This document shows positions 8,312 through 18,161 of a stretch of 64,000 nucleotides of DNA, one piece after another. Position numbers and translations under genes: made by a program. Numbering within the stretch: position 1 is the first letter of the stretch; each line of letters opens with the position of its first letter. The DNA lies in the NCBI GenBank assembly GCA_020832235.1, contig JAFIEZ010000019.1, positions 1 to 64,000 on the forward strand, in the 5' to 3' direction. This DNA is from Bacteroidota bacterium. GTDB lineage: Bacteria > Bacteroidota > Rhodothermia > Balneolales > HLUCCA01. The notes under the pieces were generated by a model that saw nothing but the letters and a program-made list of their open reading frames with translations, was not told the origin of the DNA and ran no database searches.

Positions 8312-9679
8312 ATGGAAAAATCAGAACAGCATACATCACTATCTACTCGTTTCCGGAATGAGACCAATGTATTATTCCGCATCGGGATACCGGTAGTCAT
8401 TGGAAACCTGCTTCAGATATCCATGAGTGTAGTTGATACCCTCATGGCGGGAAATTTAAGCGCCAAAGATCTGGCTGCGGTAGCCGTTGGTGGCAGCCTT
8501 TTCACTCCAATTATAATGCTTGGCGGGGGCATACTGATGGGCTTAAGCCCAATTGTAGCCCAACATTTCGGAAGGCGGGATTTACACCTTATCGGGAAGT
8601 CGACCCGTCAGGCGCTCTGGCTAAGTCTTATGTTGAGCATACCTGCAATTTTTCTAGTACGGAATACCGAAGTAGTGCTCAGCTTTATGGATGTAGATCC
8701 TGAAATCATCCCATTAACGCTTGGGTACATGGATGCAATTTCCTGGGGAATTCCGTTCCTGTTTTTTTATATGGCACTTCGGAATTTCAACGAGGGAATT
8801 AGCGTAACAAAACCGGCCATGTATATTGGATTCATAGGCTTATTGTTTAATATCACGGGCAACTACACCCTTATGTTCGGGCATTTCGGTTTTCCCAGGC
8901 TCGGTGCGGTAGGCACAGGTTATGCTTCGTCTATTGTAATGCTTGTTATGTTTATTGGACTATTTCTGTATACCTCGCAGAAAAAGGCTTACAAACGTTT
9001 TGCCTTGTTCCAAAATGTACGTCTGCCCGAGTGGAAGTATATCTCAGAGCTGCTTCGTATCGGCACGCCAATAGGGGTAAGCATGACCATGGAAGTGACC
9101 ATGTTTGCTGTTGTAGGATTGATAATGGGTTCTTTGGGCACATTCGCGGTAGCGGCACACCAGATTGCTCTGAACTTCGCATCCGTCACTTTTATGCTGG
9201 CATTTGGTCTATCGGCTGCCATTACCGTTCGGGTAGGACAAGTTTATGGAAGAAGCGGTATAAAAGCAGCACGATTCAGCGGATTTTCAGGTATCGCTGT
9301 TTCCGTTACGTTCATGGCTTTTACCGCGTTAATGATGTATCTATTACCGAATCAGATTGTATCATTGTACACCTCCGATGAAAATCTCCGTGAAATAGCC
9401 GTTACCCTTATCTATATGGCAGCCATTTTCCAAATTTCGGATGGCTTGCAAGTTAGCGGCTCTGGCGCCCTGCGTGGTTTGAAAGACACTAAGGTACCCA
9501 TGATCGTGAATTTGATTGCTTACTGGATTATAGGGTTACCATTGGGATATTACTTTGGGATCACACTGGAGTGGGGCCCACAAGGCCTATGGATTGGCCT
9601 CATCGCAGGGTTATCTGTAGCTGCTGTTCTTCATAACCTGCGATTTTATACCCTTACTAATAAACTGAATGGCAATTAA
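8312..9679 (+). CDS. MATE family multidrug efflux transporter
   Basis: A 455-residue inner-membrane antiporter of the MATE (NorM) group that exports cationic drugs or metabolites in exchange for Na+ or H+. About twelve hydrophobic segments are visible, in two repeated halves. The N-terminal half has IPVVIGNLLQISMSVVDTLM, with the conserved Asp, and LGGGILMGLSPIVAQHFG. The C-terminal half has AVAAHQIALNFASVTFMLAFG and GALRGLKDTKVPM. Upstream is a 129-base gap with a short palindrome (8229-8242). It stands alone between the kinase and purU. Confidence 0.93.
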   Translation: MEKSEQHTSLSTRFRNETNVLFRIGIPVVIGNLLQISMSVVDTLMAGNLSAKDLAAVAVGGSLFTPIIMLGGGILMGLSPIVAQHFGRRDLHLIGKSTRQALWLSLMLSIPAIFLVRNTEVVLSFMDVDPEIIPLTLGYMDAISWGIPFLFFYMALRNFNEGISVTKPAMYIGFIGLLFNITGNYTLMFGHFGFPRLGAVGTGYASSIVMLVMFIGLFLYTSQKKAYKRFALFQNVRLPEWKYISELLRIGTPIGVSMTMEVTMFAVVGLIMGSLGTFAVAAHQIALNFASVTFMLAFGLSAAITVRVGQVYGRSGIKAARFSGFSGIAVSVTFMAFTALMMYLLPNQIVSLYTSDENLREIAVTLIYMAAIFQISDGLQVSGSGALRGLKDTKVPMIVNLIAYWIIGLPLGYYFGITLEWGPQGLWIGLIAGLSVAAVLHNLRFYTLTNKLNGN

Positions 9680-9738
9680 GACAATACAGTCCAATAGCAG
9701 TCGTATATAGTATACATCCCCACGATAACATCCATATT

Positions 9739-10653
9739 ATGCATAAAACATACATCCTTAGAATTTCCTGTCCTGATCGTGTTGGACTTGTTCATGAAAT
9801 TACCTCATTTTTCAAGCAGTACGGTCACAACATTATTGAAATCGATCAATATGTAGATTTACATCAAAGTCGATTTTTCATGCGAATTGCATTTACAGTT
9901 GAGTCTATCCTTCAGCCTGCCAAAACCCCTCCAGGAAGTAGCATGATTGGGGAGGGAGCACCTGTACTAGCCGGTGGCGGTGATCCGCTGGCTTCTTTGC
10001 GGGTATTCATGAACGAGTTGAACAGTGGTACCGAATGGGACCTACATGCTGCAGACCGTCCTATTCGTACTGCAATATTTGTGACAAAGGAATCCCACTG
10101 CCTGCTGGATATTCTATCACGCTCTATTGATGGTGAGTTGCCGGTAGAAATACCGGTTATCATAAGTAACCATGAAGACCTCAGGTATATTGCAGACCGA
10201 TTTGAGATTCCTTTCGAATATATACCCGTGCATGCAGATACCAAGTCGGCTGCCGAGATCAAACAGTTGGAAATTCTCAAGCAGCACAACATCGACCTTG
10301 CTGTTCTGGCCAAGTATATGCAGATTCTAAGTCCGTCTTTCATCGATGCATACCGAAATCGACTGATAAACATTCATCATTCATTTTTACCGGCATTCCC
10401 GGGATCTCGACCTTATCATTCGGCCTACTACAGAGGGGTGAAAATTATTGGAGCAACATCTCATTTTGTAACGGAGGAACTGGATGCAGGTCCGATAATT
10501 GAGCAGGATGTCATCCGAATTAAACACAGCGACTCCATTGAAGACCTGAAACGAAAGGGCAAAGAAGTAGAAAAAAATGTACTATCAAGAGCCCTGTGGT
10601 ACTATGCTAACCGAAGAGTTATGACTTACGGCAACAAAACGATCATTTTTTAA
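9739..10653 (+). CDS. purU: Formyltetrahydrofolate deformylase
   Basis: Hydrolyses 10-formyl-THF to formate and THF, balancing one-carbon pools and supplying formate for purine synthesis. An N-terminal ACT domain (ISCPDRVGLVHEITSFF) is followed by the formyltransferase-fold domain. The catalytic Asn-His lie in NIHHSFLPAF and the Asp in VTEELDAGPIIEQDV; the C-terminus EKNVLSRALWYYANRRV matches the family closely. The protein has 304 residues, longer than the usual roughly 280, because of a Gly/Pro-rich insert at about residues 58-83 within the ACT region. Its stop codon overlaps the stop of the convergent TSUP gene (TTAA, 10650-10653). Confidence 0.95.
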   Translation: MHKTYILRISCPDRVGLVHEITSFFKQYGHNIIEIDQYVDLHQSRFFMRIAFTVESILQPAKTPPGSSMIGEGAPVLAGGGDPLASLRVFMNELNSGTEWDLHAADRPIRTAIFVTKESHCLLDILSRSIDGELPVEIPVIISNHEDLRYIADRFEIPFEYIPVHADTKSAAEIKQLEILKQHNIDLAVLAKYMQILSPSFIDAYRNRLINIHHSFLPAFPGSRPYHSAYYRGVKIIGATSHFVTEELDAGPIIEQDVIRIKHSDSIEDLKRKGKEVEKNVLSRALWYYANRRVMTYGNKTIIF

Positions 10654-11495
10654 ATCGCCATGAATTCGCTTGCCATGCGTGCTGCTACCAGCATAAGCAG
10701 CACTCCAAAGATAATTTTGATGTAACGGGTGTTAATTTTATCGTGGAGTTTAACGCCAAATCCGGCACCTAGAAAGGCACCGATTACCAGAGGAAGGCAA
10801 ACACCGAAGTCGATATAGCCCAGTGTATACGGCGAAATCGACACAAAGCTGGATGTATCCAGGTCGGTAAGCGGTGATCGAAGGCTATATTGAAACCAGC
10901 CAGAAAATGAGATTAATACAATGGCAAATTCAGAAACACTCACCGACTTACGAAGTGTAAAGCGGTAGATCAGGTTCATGATAGGAACCATAAGTACTCC
11001 CCCTCCAAGCCCTGACAATGCCGCAACAAAGCCACCCGCTCCGCCAATTGAACTCCCTTTTCCAACGGTAATTGGGCTATCCTCATGGTTTTCTCCTGAA
11101 GGTGCCCCTCCCTTGTGAAGACCTTTGCGAATAAAGTTGATGCCGGTATAGATGAAAACAATCGTAATGACGAACAGAAACTCACGTGTGGTAAACCAGG
11201 TGGATGTTGCAACAAGTTTGCCTAGCGCAGTCCCCAGTATACCAAATGTACCCACCATGAGACTTTCCCGAATGAAAGCGCTGTGTTGTTGAATGTGTCT
11301 GATTGTGCCTCCGGTAGAGGCTGCAAAGGTGCAGAAAAGAGAGGTACCTATAGTCCACAGCTCAGGATTAGGGATCCCATTGGAATGAAACAAGTAATAG
11401 AGAACAGGCGTGAATAGCGTCCCACCTCCAATGCCCAGAAGACCGGATAAAACGCCCGCAATCAGGCCAATAATGAGCAATGCTAAGGTGAGCAT
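10650..11495 (-). CDS. TSUP (TauE/SafE) family anion exporter
   Basis: A 281-residue membrane protein of the sulfite/organosulfonate exporter family. Two homologous halves each begin with the Gly-rich signature: GVLSGLLGIGGGTLFTPVL near residue 15 and GFVAALSGLGGGVLMVPIM near residue 155. About eight hydrophobic segments are present. The likely substrates are small sulfur anions or organic acids, but the family is broad. It ends overlapping the purU stop in a tail-to-tail arrangement, and no terminator separates the two. Confidence 0.88.
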   Translation of the reverse strand: MLTLALLIIGLIAGVLSGLLGIGGGTLFTPVLYYLFHSNGIPNPELWTIGTSLFCTFAASTGGTIRHIQQHSAFIRESLMVGTFGILGTALGKLVATSTWFTTREFLFVITIVFIYTGINFIRKGLHKGGAPSGENHEDSPITVGKGSSIGGAGGFVAALSGLGGGVLMVPIMNLIYRFTLRKSVSVSEFAIVLISFSGWFQYSLRSPLTDLDTSSFVSISPYTLGYIDFGVCLPLVIGAFLGAGFGVKLHDKINTRYIKIIFGVLLMLVAARMASEFMAI

Positions 11496-11542
11496 AGGTA
11501 CTTTACTTCAGTTGAACAAAAAGATTAAAAAGCTGGCTTCCT

Positions 11543-11573
11543 TGCAAACAGCCCTGCAAACAGCCCTGCAAAC
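11543..11573. repeat. Short tandem repeat, 12-base unit
   Basis: Unit TGCAAACAGCCC occurs twice in full and once in part, framed by CCTTG and CAAGG as outer arms. It lies in the 155-base gap between the TSUP gene start and the mutS2 stop. It may be replication slippage or part of a weak hairpin. No function can be assigned. Confidence 0.7.
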
Positions 11574-11650
11574 AAGGTGAACAATATAGCGATTATTGCT
11601 AAAGTCGTGGCTGCATAACCTTATGGGAGCACAGGTAATGATAGCTGTTT

Positions 11651-14056
11651 TTAGAAAAAGACAAGTGTGCAGCCGGGTCCGCCTTGCTCCCAGGGGGCCA
11701 ATGCATACTCCTTCACTTCTTTTCGGGTAGATAGGTAATTATGAACCAATTTTCGCAGAATTCCATCACCCTTTCCATGAATGATTTCAACCTGATTAAG
11801 TCCTGTTGACATTGCCTTGTCCAGATAATAGGTGAGTTCAGAGATTGCCTCTTCCCCGCGTTTACCACGTATATCCAGAGATGGGCTTGCCTTGCGTATG
11901 AGACCGTCATCGTCAGATGAACCTACCAAAGTTACCGTAACTTTTTGCGGCTTTTTGGGCGTTGATTGAACCTTGACCAGATTTTTATAGCTGGTTTTTA
12001 ATCTTAAGCCATTCACCATCACAATAGCTCTTTTCCCATCCAGCTCAACCAGTTCTCCTGTTGAATGTCCATCCGAAAGCTTTACGGTATCGCCAACTGC
12101 GGGCGGCGATTTTAGTACTTTTGGCTCCCTTTCTTTCTGGATATCCTGCAGACCCGAATCAACCTGCTTTCTCTCATCCTCGAGCTCTTTGCGAATTTGC
12201 TTAATATCTTTTTTGCTAGCTTTGCCTTCCATAATGCGCCGAACGGCATCTTCCACTCGGGCATTGGCACCATTCATGATTGCTTTGGCTTCCAGCAAAG
12301 CTTTTTCTCTGATCTGATCGCGCTGGCGAGTGAGTGTTTCGTGCTTCTGTTCGTAGTCGTTTACAAGTTTTTGTGCGTCACGAAGCTGCTTTTCCATCTC
12401 GTTTCGGGTGGAGGCAGCCTCCTGCCCCATCCGCTCCAGTTCGGCAATAAGATACTCCAATCGGTTACGGGTATCGCCCAGCAGTTCACGCGAACGTTTC
12501 AGAACTAAATCACTTACCCCCATTCGCTGGGCGATTTCAAATGCGTAACTACTGCCCGGGTGACCTTTACGAAAACGGTATGTCGGCGAAAGTGTTTTCT
12601 GGTCGAACTCCATGGAGGCATTCACTGTATTGGGGTGATTATGTGCAAATACCTTCAGGTTTCCATGGTGAGTGGTCACAATTGTACGGCATTTTCGAGA
12701 TATGAGTTCTTCGAGCAATGATTGATATAGAGCAACACCCTCTTCCGGATCGGTTCCGGTACCGGCCTCATCAATCAAAACGAGGCTGCCCTCGTTAGCA
12801 CCTGCAAGTGTTTCACGCATCCATGCCAGGCGGGATGAAAATGTGCTTAAATCATTGTCAATTGACTGCTCATCACCCATATCTACGTAGAGTGCATCGA
12901 AAACAGGGATGATAGATCCCTCCCGAAGTGGCACGGCATAACCGCATTGCACCATCAAAGTCAGCAGACCCAGGGTTTTAAGTGCCACTGATTTCCCGCC
13001 GGCATTTGGACCGGTAATTATGAGACAGCTTTCATCAGGATCGAGTTGCAGATTTAGCGGAACAACGGTTTCGGATGTCGATTGCTCCATCGATTTTAGC
13101 AGCAAGTGTGGGTTTCGGGCTTCAATCAAATGAATACTCCCTTTACTGCCTCCACGAACATAGGTCAATTGCGGAATAACACCATCATAACTCAGAGAGA
13201 GTCTTGCAATGGCCATACTGAGATCAAGCTCTGCAAGAACGCTGGCATTGCGGCGGATTTCATCAGAAACCTCGCGAATTTTGGCCGTAAGCACGCCCAT
13301 AATCCGCTCAATTTCCCGGTACTCTTCGCTCTCAAGCTGACGAATATCGTTATTTATGTGAAGTGCTTCTACCGGTTCAAGGTAAACCGTTTGTCCTGTA
13401 GCAGAGGAATCATGAACAAAACCGGAAACTTTGCGTTTATGCTCAGCCTTTATAGCCAGCAACATTCTTCCACCCCGTATAGTGGGTTCCTGCTCACTCA
13501 GGTATCCGTCTTTATTCGCTTGGCGAAGCACTTTGGCGAGGGTTGAACGCAGATCATTTCGTCTTGAATTGAGGCTTTTTCGTATCTGCAGCAGGGTACT
13601 GCTAGCATCATCTTTAACCGTTCCGGCATCCGTAAGGGTGGCAAAGATATCGTCTTCAAGGTGTTTGAGTACTTGAATATTCATGGCGATACCAGCCCAC
13701 ACTGGACATCGTTCATCGCGTTGCAACATAAATTGACGCACACGACGAGCTGCACGAATGAGCAGACCTACTTCAAGAACCGATGTAGTATCCAGTATGC
13801 TCCCCTGCGGCCGCGCCCTGTTAAGAGCCTTTCGTATATCCATCATTTCGCCCAATGGCGGAGCCTCACCAGCACCAATTAAAGCCATCAGTTCTCGAGT
13901 TTTCCCAAGACGAAAGTTAACCTGTGATTCATCGCTGGATGGTTGCAGGTCGGCCAGCCACTCTTCAGCCAGTACAGACATCGTGTGACGATTCGTAGCA
14001 TTACGAATATGCTCAAAGCCTGTTTTTTCAGTTGTATTTTCCGGAAAGATGGTCAC
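11651..14056 (-). CDS. mutS2: Endonuclease MutS2
   Basis: An 801-residue MutS2 ATPase with a C-terminal Smr nuclease domain. Family roles include suppression of homologous recombination and, in some species, splitting of collided ribosomes. The core and clamp regions fill the first 330 residues. The ATPase follows with Walker A GPNAGGKSVALK, Walker B VLIDEAGTGTDPEEG and the TTHHGNLKVFA signature. A long coiled coil spans about residues 530-650. The Smr domain begins at LDIRGKRGEEAI and contains EIIHGKGDGILR. The start is probably GTG at 14056. A divergent outer-membrane protein gene lies 162 bases upstream. Confidence 0.96.
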   Translation of the reverse strand: MTIFPENTTEKTGFEHIRNATNRHTMSVLAEEWLADLQPSSDESQVNFRLGKTRELMALIGAGEAPPLGEMMDIRKALNRARPQGSILDTTSVLEVGLLIRAARRVRQFMLQRDERCPVWAGIAMNIQVLKHLEDDIFATLTDAGTVKDDASSTLLQIRKSLNSRRNDLRSTLAKVLRQANKDGYLSEQEPTIRGGRMLLAIKAEHKRKVSGFVHDSSATGQTVYLEPVEALHINNDIRQLESEEYREIERIMGVLTAKIREVSDEIRRNASVLAELDLSMAIARLSLSYDGVIPQLTYVRGGSKGSIHLIEARNPHLLLKSMEQSTSETVVPLNLQLDPDESCLIITGPNAGGKSVALKTLGLLTLMVQCGYAVPLREGSIIPVFDALYVDMGDEQSIDNDLSTFSSRLAWMRETLAGANEGSLVLIDEAGTGTDPEEGVALYQSLLEELISRKCRTIVTTHHGNLKVFAHNHPNTVNASMEFDQKTLSPTYRFRKGHPGSSYAFEIAQRMGVSDLVLKRSRELLGDTRNRLEYLIAELERMGQEAASTRNEMEKQLRDAQKLVNDYEQKHETLTRQRDQIREKALLEAKAIMNGANARVEDAVRRIMEGKASKKDIKQIRKELEDERKQVDSGLQDIQKEREPKVLKSPPAVGDTVKLSDGHSTGELVELDGKRAIVMVNGLRLKTSYKNLVKVQSTPKKPQKVTVTLVGSSDDDGLIRKASPSLDIRGKRGEEAISELTYYLDKAMSTGLNQVEIIHGKGDGILRKLVHNYLSTRKEVKEYALAPWEQGGPGCTLVFF

Positions 14057-14218
14057 GTATTCAGAGGAATCTATTCAAAAACAATGTTTGATACCAAGAA
14101 ACGGCTATGGTGCTGATTCTTTTTCAATGTCATAAACAAAATAGGCATGATTTCATTCACATTTTGGAGGCAAAATCCCGTACTTTTTCTGATTACGTTG
14201 TTTAACTAGACTCCCTTG

Positions 14219-15409
14219 ATGAAATATTTCCTACTAGCAGTTTTGATGATCTGGGCATTACTGCCTGTAGTTTGCATGGCTGAAATTTTACTTGCCGATA
14301 CAAATGCGTTCAGGTCAGGAGAGGAAAATAGAGCTGCGCCCGGTGATTCTACAGTAACCGGATTTATTCCAGCTATAGGATACTCCTCAGATACCGGATT
14401 TGTGGCCGGTGGGCTACTTTCAAGATATGACTACAGAGATGGGTTTAAGCCTTACTTCAGCAATATTCAGTCATCGGCGTTGGTATCAACTAAAGGCTTA
14501 TTTTCTTTTCTGATACAGACCGATCGGATAGAGACATTCGGTTATAACCTTCGCGCACAAAATAGACTTAATATTGCCAGAGTTCTGGAAACGCCCTGGT
14601 TTGGAATTGGTAACAATACTCCGTTTGATGAAGGGTTGTGGGATGAAGGCTACTATTTTTTTGAAAGCTACTTGGGAGAGTATGAACTTCGCTTGAGGCA
14701 ACGTATCTGGGACAATACGAACTCAGGCAGTTCCTACCTCGATTTACAGTATCTGAGCAAAATACGTACTGTGCAACCGCAGATTGGCGATTCAGGAAAT
14801 CTGTTTGCCGACAATCAAGTTCCCAACAATGGGGGGTCGTGGACCTGGGTTGCAGGGCTTGGGCTGCACTGGGAGAACCGCGACAATGAAATTGCCCCTA
14901 CCCGCGGAAACACAGCCGTTATCGACTTAATGGCCGGTCCGGCACTACTTGCCGACCATCGCATGTGGTGGGGAAGCATCCAGTTAACACAATATTATAC
15001 AAGAAATCTATTACTCCCTGTGACATTGGCACTTCGCGGAGCCTGGTATCAAACAGGCGGCGATGTTCCATTTTACATGTATCCTGAGCTCGGAGGAGTG
15101 TATACCGTGAGGGGCTTTTCGCAAGGTCGCTTCCGAGACGACGCCATGCTTCATTATTCGATTGAGCTGCGAACCTGGCTGATTCAGTTACCCGAATATG
15201 GTTTTCGTCTGGGTGGTCAATTATTTACCGATGGAGGGCGTGTTTACGAAACGAAACGTATTTTGAATGATTTATTTATTGATCATAAGCGTACGTTAGG
15301 ACTCGGCGGTGCGATATCGCTGTTTACATACGATTTATTGTTGCGTGCAGATTTGGGGTTTTCAGATGAAATCTATCGGTTTTATCTGGGCTTTGGATAC
15401 GCCTTTTAG
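14219..15409 (+). CDS. BamA/TamA-type outer-membrane beta-barrel protein
   Basis: A 396-residue exported protein: signal peptide at residues 1-22 (MKYFLLAVLMIWALL start), then a surface-antigen (D15, Omp85-like) barrel without visible POTRA domains. The C-terminal half has the family features: TRGNTAVIDLMAG, YPELGGVYTVRGFSQGRFRD (VRGF as in the Omp85 loop 6 VRGF/Y) and a final strand ending in an aromatic residue, YRFYLGFGYAF. It probably inserts in the outer membrane. A POTRA-less Omp85-like protein need not be an assembly factor; transport or phospholipase-partner roles are possible. I use the ATG at 14219, one codon after a possible TTG. Confidence 0.82.
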   Translation: MKYFLLAVLMIWALLPVVCMAEILLADTNAFRSGEENRAAPGDSTVTGFIPAIGYSSDTGFVAGGLLSRYDYRDGFKPYFSNIQSSALVSTKGLFSFLIQTDRIETFGYNLRAQNRLNIARVLETPWFGIGNNTPFDEGLWDEGYYFFESYLGEYELRLRQRIWDNTNSGSSYLDLQYLSKIRTVQPQIGDSGNLFADNQVPNNGGSWTWVAGLGLHWENRDNEIAPTRGNTAVIDLMAGPALLADHRMWWGSIQLTQYYTRNLLLPVTLALRGAWYQTGGDVPFYMYPELGGVYTVRGFSQGRFRDDAMLHYSIELRTWLIQLPEYGFRLGGQLFTDGGRVYETKRILNDLFIDHKRTLGLGGAISLFTYDLLLRADLGFSDEIYRFYLGFGYAF

Positions 15410-15449
15410 GTACATCTCAACAATGATGTATACCTATCGAGGTGTACAT

Positions 15450-15481
15450 AAAAAAGTCCTGAAGGGTAACCCCTCAGGACT
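15450..15481 (-). terminator. Rho-independent terminator after the AhpD-like gene
   Basis: A near-perfect 12-bp hairpin (arms AGTCCTGAAGGG and CCCCTCAGGACT, loop TAAC, 15455-15481) is followed on the minus strand by six T residues. It lies 33 bases past the stop at 15514 and also separates that gene from the convergent outer-membrane protein gene. Confidence 0.85.
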
Positions 15482-15513
15482 CATTCAATTCCATTACCTT
15501 ACACAATGACCAT

Positions 15514-15870
15514 TCAGCTCTTTAGTCGCCCCTCCTCCTGGAGGAACTCTAGCGTTTCAACAGCATGGCGAAAGTGTGGAACAACAATACTCCCCCCCAC
15601 CAACATGGCCACATTCAATGCATCAATCAGTTCATCTTTTGTGAAACCGAGGTCGGCACATTGCTCCAGGTGATAATCGATACAGTCGTTACAACGTAAT
15701 ACAGCGGAGGCGACCAGGCCAAGTAGTTCTTTGGTTTTGCCATCGAGCGGACCATCTTTGTACGTATTCGTATCTAGGTTGAAGAATCGTTTCACCCCGA
15801 GGTGGTCCAGGGCAAATATTTTATCGTTGAGCCTTTTTCGTTTATCGCGAAATTCCTGAAGTCTGTTCAT
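15514..15870 (-). CDS. Carboxymuconolactone decarboxylase family protein, AhpD-like
   Basis: A 118-residue protein of the CMD/AhpD fold. It has the redox motif CNDCIDYH (CxxC followed by His), typical of AhpD-like peroxidase-coupled members rather than of true carboxymuconolactone decarboxylases. Family features continue with LGFTKDELIDALNVAMLVGG. Expected role: thiol-dependent peroxide defence in the cytoplasm. It lies 57 bases downstream of the TonB-dependent receptor on the same strand and is followed by its own terminator, so it might share the receptor's iron-linked transcript. Confidence 0.86.
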   Translation of the reverse strand: MNRLQEFRDKRKRLNDKIFALDHLGVKRFFNLDTNTYKDGPLDGKTKELLGLVASAVLRCNDCIDYHLEQCADLGFTKDELIDALNVAMLVGGSIVVPHFRHAVETLEFLQEEGRLKS

Positions 15871-15927
15871 GTACGTTGTTTTAAGTTCGTTGCAGTTGGT
15901 TTACCATAAAATACGGGTAATTTGACC

Positions 15928-18108
15928 TTAGAAGGTAAAGTCGATTCCAGCACTGATAAACCGTGGCAGCCCCACACGAATTCCCTGAGGACGTCTCGAA
16001 ACGATATATCGCTCGTCGAATACATTCTTCACCGAAAGAGAGAGTCTCAATTCATCAACTTGAGGAATTTCATAGGTTAAACCTGCATTCAACACGTAGT
16101 ATGCCGGAATTTCACCGGTTCTGCCGTTAAGAGATCCCTCAATGGTGTTGCGAATATCACCAAACTGCCGGCCGATATAGGTTCCGTCTACACCCAAGCC
16201 AAAGCCAGCCGGGAGACTAACATCTAATCGGGTATTCACAATCCACTCCGGGGCGTATGGCAGGGTGTTTCCTTTCACGTTATCAACTTCTCCTCCGCCA
16301 ATGTTAACGAAACGGTCGCTGCTGAAGGTCGCCTGTGTGTAGGTCGCACTGTTTTGCAGTGAAACTGGATTTGAAACTCCCAGAAGAGCTGCAATATCTA
16401 CTATAAAAGCTGTTTCAACACCGATATGACGCGTCGCCCCACCGTTTATTAAACCGGAGAGCCCGGTTCCGACACCACCTGAAGACTCCGATACCGGAAT
16501 AACCTGATTGGAAAAATCCAGATAGAACGCTGTTATTTCACCGGCAATGAACTGATTCAAAGGACCACGAACACCGGCCTCCAGGTTCCAGCTGCGCTCT
16601 GCATCCAGATCTTCTGCAATACCGGCTGCCGTAATAGCATCTTTTGTTCGAGGAGGGCCAAATCCGCGGTGTGCACCGGCATATACAGAGGCACCACTGC
16701 CAAGCACGTAGTTTATACCCAGACCCGGTATTAGTTCGAGCAAATCATCAGACTGCACGATATCAACTTCATTATTTCCACGTCTGCGGATATCACGCTC
16801 GTAGTTGAAGTATTCAAGCCGAAGCCCGGGAGTAATGGTGAGGTTCTCGTTTACAAATACTCGGTTTTGAATATAAGCAGAGAAAGCACGACCGGTTCGA
16901 ATTTCATCGTCTCGAAGCAGGCCAGAAGTCGGTTGACTGGGTGTTCCGTCTACGCGCTGCTCAAAGGCACGCTCGTAGAGATAGCGCACGCCGGTATCCA
17001 GTTCATTACGCAAATCAGCTAAATGATAATTCAGGCTCAATCGGGGTTCAATACCCATTACTTCAAATTGGCGATTCCGGTTTCCTGTAGAGTTTCTGAA
17101 ATAGATTGCCCCGCCCGGAATACCAGTGTTACCAACAATACGGTTGTATGTTGTGCCTGCTACGGGTGTATTGTCAAAATCTTCTCTCGACCAGTTTCGG
17201 GTAGTCGTATAACCAAACGCTGTTGTTTTTAGGCGTACATTTTCGCTGAAAAAATAATCGTGGATAATGGAAGCGCTGTAGCGGCGGATATCCAGACGAT
17301 CATCGGGAGACAGGTGTGTAAAATCAAAATTACCAGAATCAAACATCGCCTGTGTTAAACCGACATAAGTAGAGTTAGACGTTTCATCATATAAACCAAT
17401 TTTAACCCCGAGTATAGAATTATCGGCTAATACCAGTTTAAATTTTGAATTAAAATCGTGCAGATTATAGCTGAGTAAACCTACTTCATCCCCCCTTCGA
17501 TGTAAGTAGTTTGCCTGAAACCCTGTATTACCTACGGTAGTTCCGTAACCGAACTTACCCGTAAATAGTCCACCTTCGCCACCTCGCACATGAGCGGTTG
17601 CCGTGGGAACAGCGGGTGGGTTGGCTGTGAGATAATTGATAACGCCTCCAAATGTCTGTGGACCAAATAAAATAGATCCACTTCCTTTAAGTACTTCAAC
17701 ACCTACCATTCTATCAACAGACGGGGTATAATACATTTCCGGTTCCCCGTAAGGTGCAAGGGCAACCGGAATTCCGTCTTCCAGCATGAGGACCGTACGC
17801 GATTTATCGGGGTCGAGTCCTCTAATTCCGATGTTTGCGCGAAGACCAACGCCTTCTTCTTCTACTACGTGCAGTCCCGGTATACGACGAAAGGCTTCGT
17901 TGCTGCTTACCGGCATGACGGCCTGGATGTGAGCCCTGGAAATAATATCGGCTGATCCGGGTATACGTACAAATCGGTCGGTCTGACCAATAACTTCAAT
18001 TTGTGGCATTCTGGCTTCCAGTGTATCAGTAGATACTTGCTGGACTGTAGCTGAGGTGATTAATGGTAATAGTACCAAAAACGATACCACCGTAATACAT
18101 TTAGACAT
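15928..18108 (-). CDS. TonB-dependent receptor, FecA-like (ferric siderophore uptake)
   Basis: A 726-residue outer-membrane receptor with a signal peptide ending near residue 20 (LLPLITSA). The plug domain carries IRGLDPDKSRTVLMLEDGIPVALAPYGEPE, described here only by its DGIPVALAPYG core, and VLKGSGSILFGPQTFGGVIN, which resemble FecA of the ferric-dicitrate system. The 22-strand barrel ends in RFISAGIDFTF with the terminal Phe. No CarboxypepD domain or N-terminal signalling domain is present, so it is a plain transporter without a FecR-type cascade. The substrate is probably a ferric carboxylate or siderophore. A candidate metal-responsive operator overlaps its promoter. Confidence 0.88.
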   Translation of the reverse strand: MSKCITVVSFLVLLPLITSATVQQVSTDTLEARMPQIEVIGQTDRFVRIPGSADIISRAHIQAVMPVSSNEAFRRIPGLHVVEEEGVGLRANIGIRGLDPDKSRTVLMLEDGIPVALAPYGEPEMYYTPSVDRMVGVEVLKGSGSILFGPQTFGGVINYLTANPPAVPTATAHVRGGEGGLFTGKFGYGTTVGNTGFQANYLHRRGDEVGLLSYNLHDFNSKFKLVLADNSILGVKIGLYDETSNSTYVGLTQAMFDSGNFDFTHLSPDDRLDIRRYSASIIHDYFFSENVRLKTTAFGYTTTRNWSREDFDNTPVAGTTYNRIVGNTGIPGGAIYFRNSTGNRNRQFEVMGIEPRLSLNYHLADLRNELDTGVRYLYERAFEQRVDGTPSQPTSGLLRDDEIRTGRAFSAYIQNRVFVNENLTITPGLRLEYFNYERDIRRRGNNEVDIVQSDDLLELIPGLGINYVLGSGASVYAGAHRGFGPPRTKDAITAAGIAEDLDAERSWNLEAGVRGPLNQFIAGEITAFYLDFSNQVIPVSESSGGVGTGLSGLINGGATRHIGVETAFIVDIAALLGVSNPVSLQNSATYTQATFSSDRFVNIGGGEVDNVKGNTLPYAPEWIVNTRLDVSLPAGFGLGVDGTYIGRQFGDIRNTIEGSLNGRTGEIPAYYVLNAGLTYEIPQVDELRLSLSVKNVFDERYIVSRRPQGIRVGLPRFISAGIDFTF

Positions 18109-18161
18109 ACCTTGCTTTGGATTAGATTTTTAATAATGTAGAGCGTTCTGCAAATGACTAA

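Noticed and set aside
11543-11573. CRISPR-like repeats
   Set aside because: The unit is 12 bases with no spacers and fewer than three full copies. No cas genes are present in the window.
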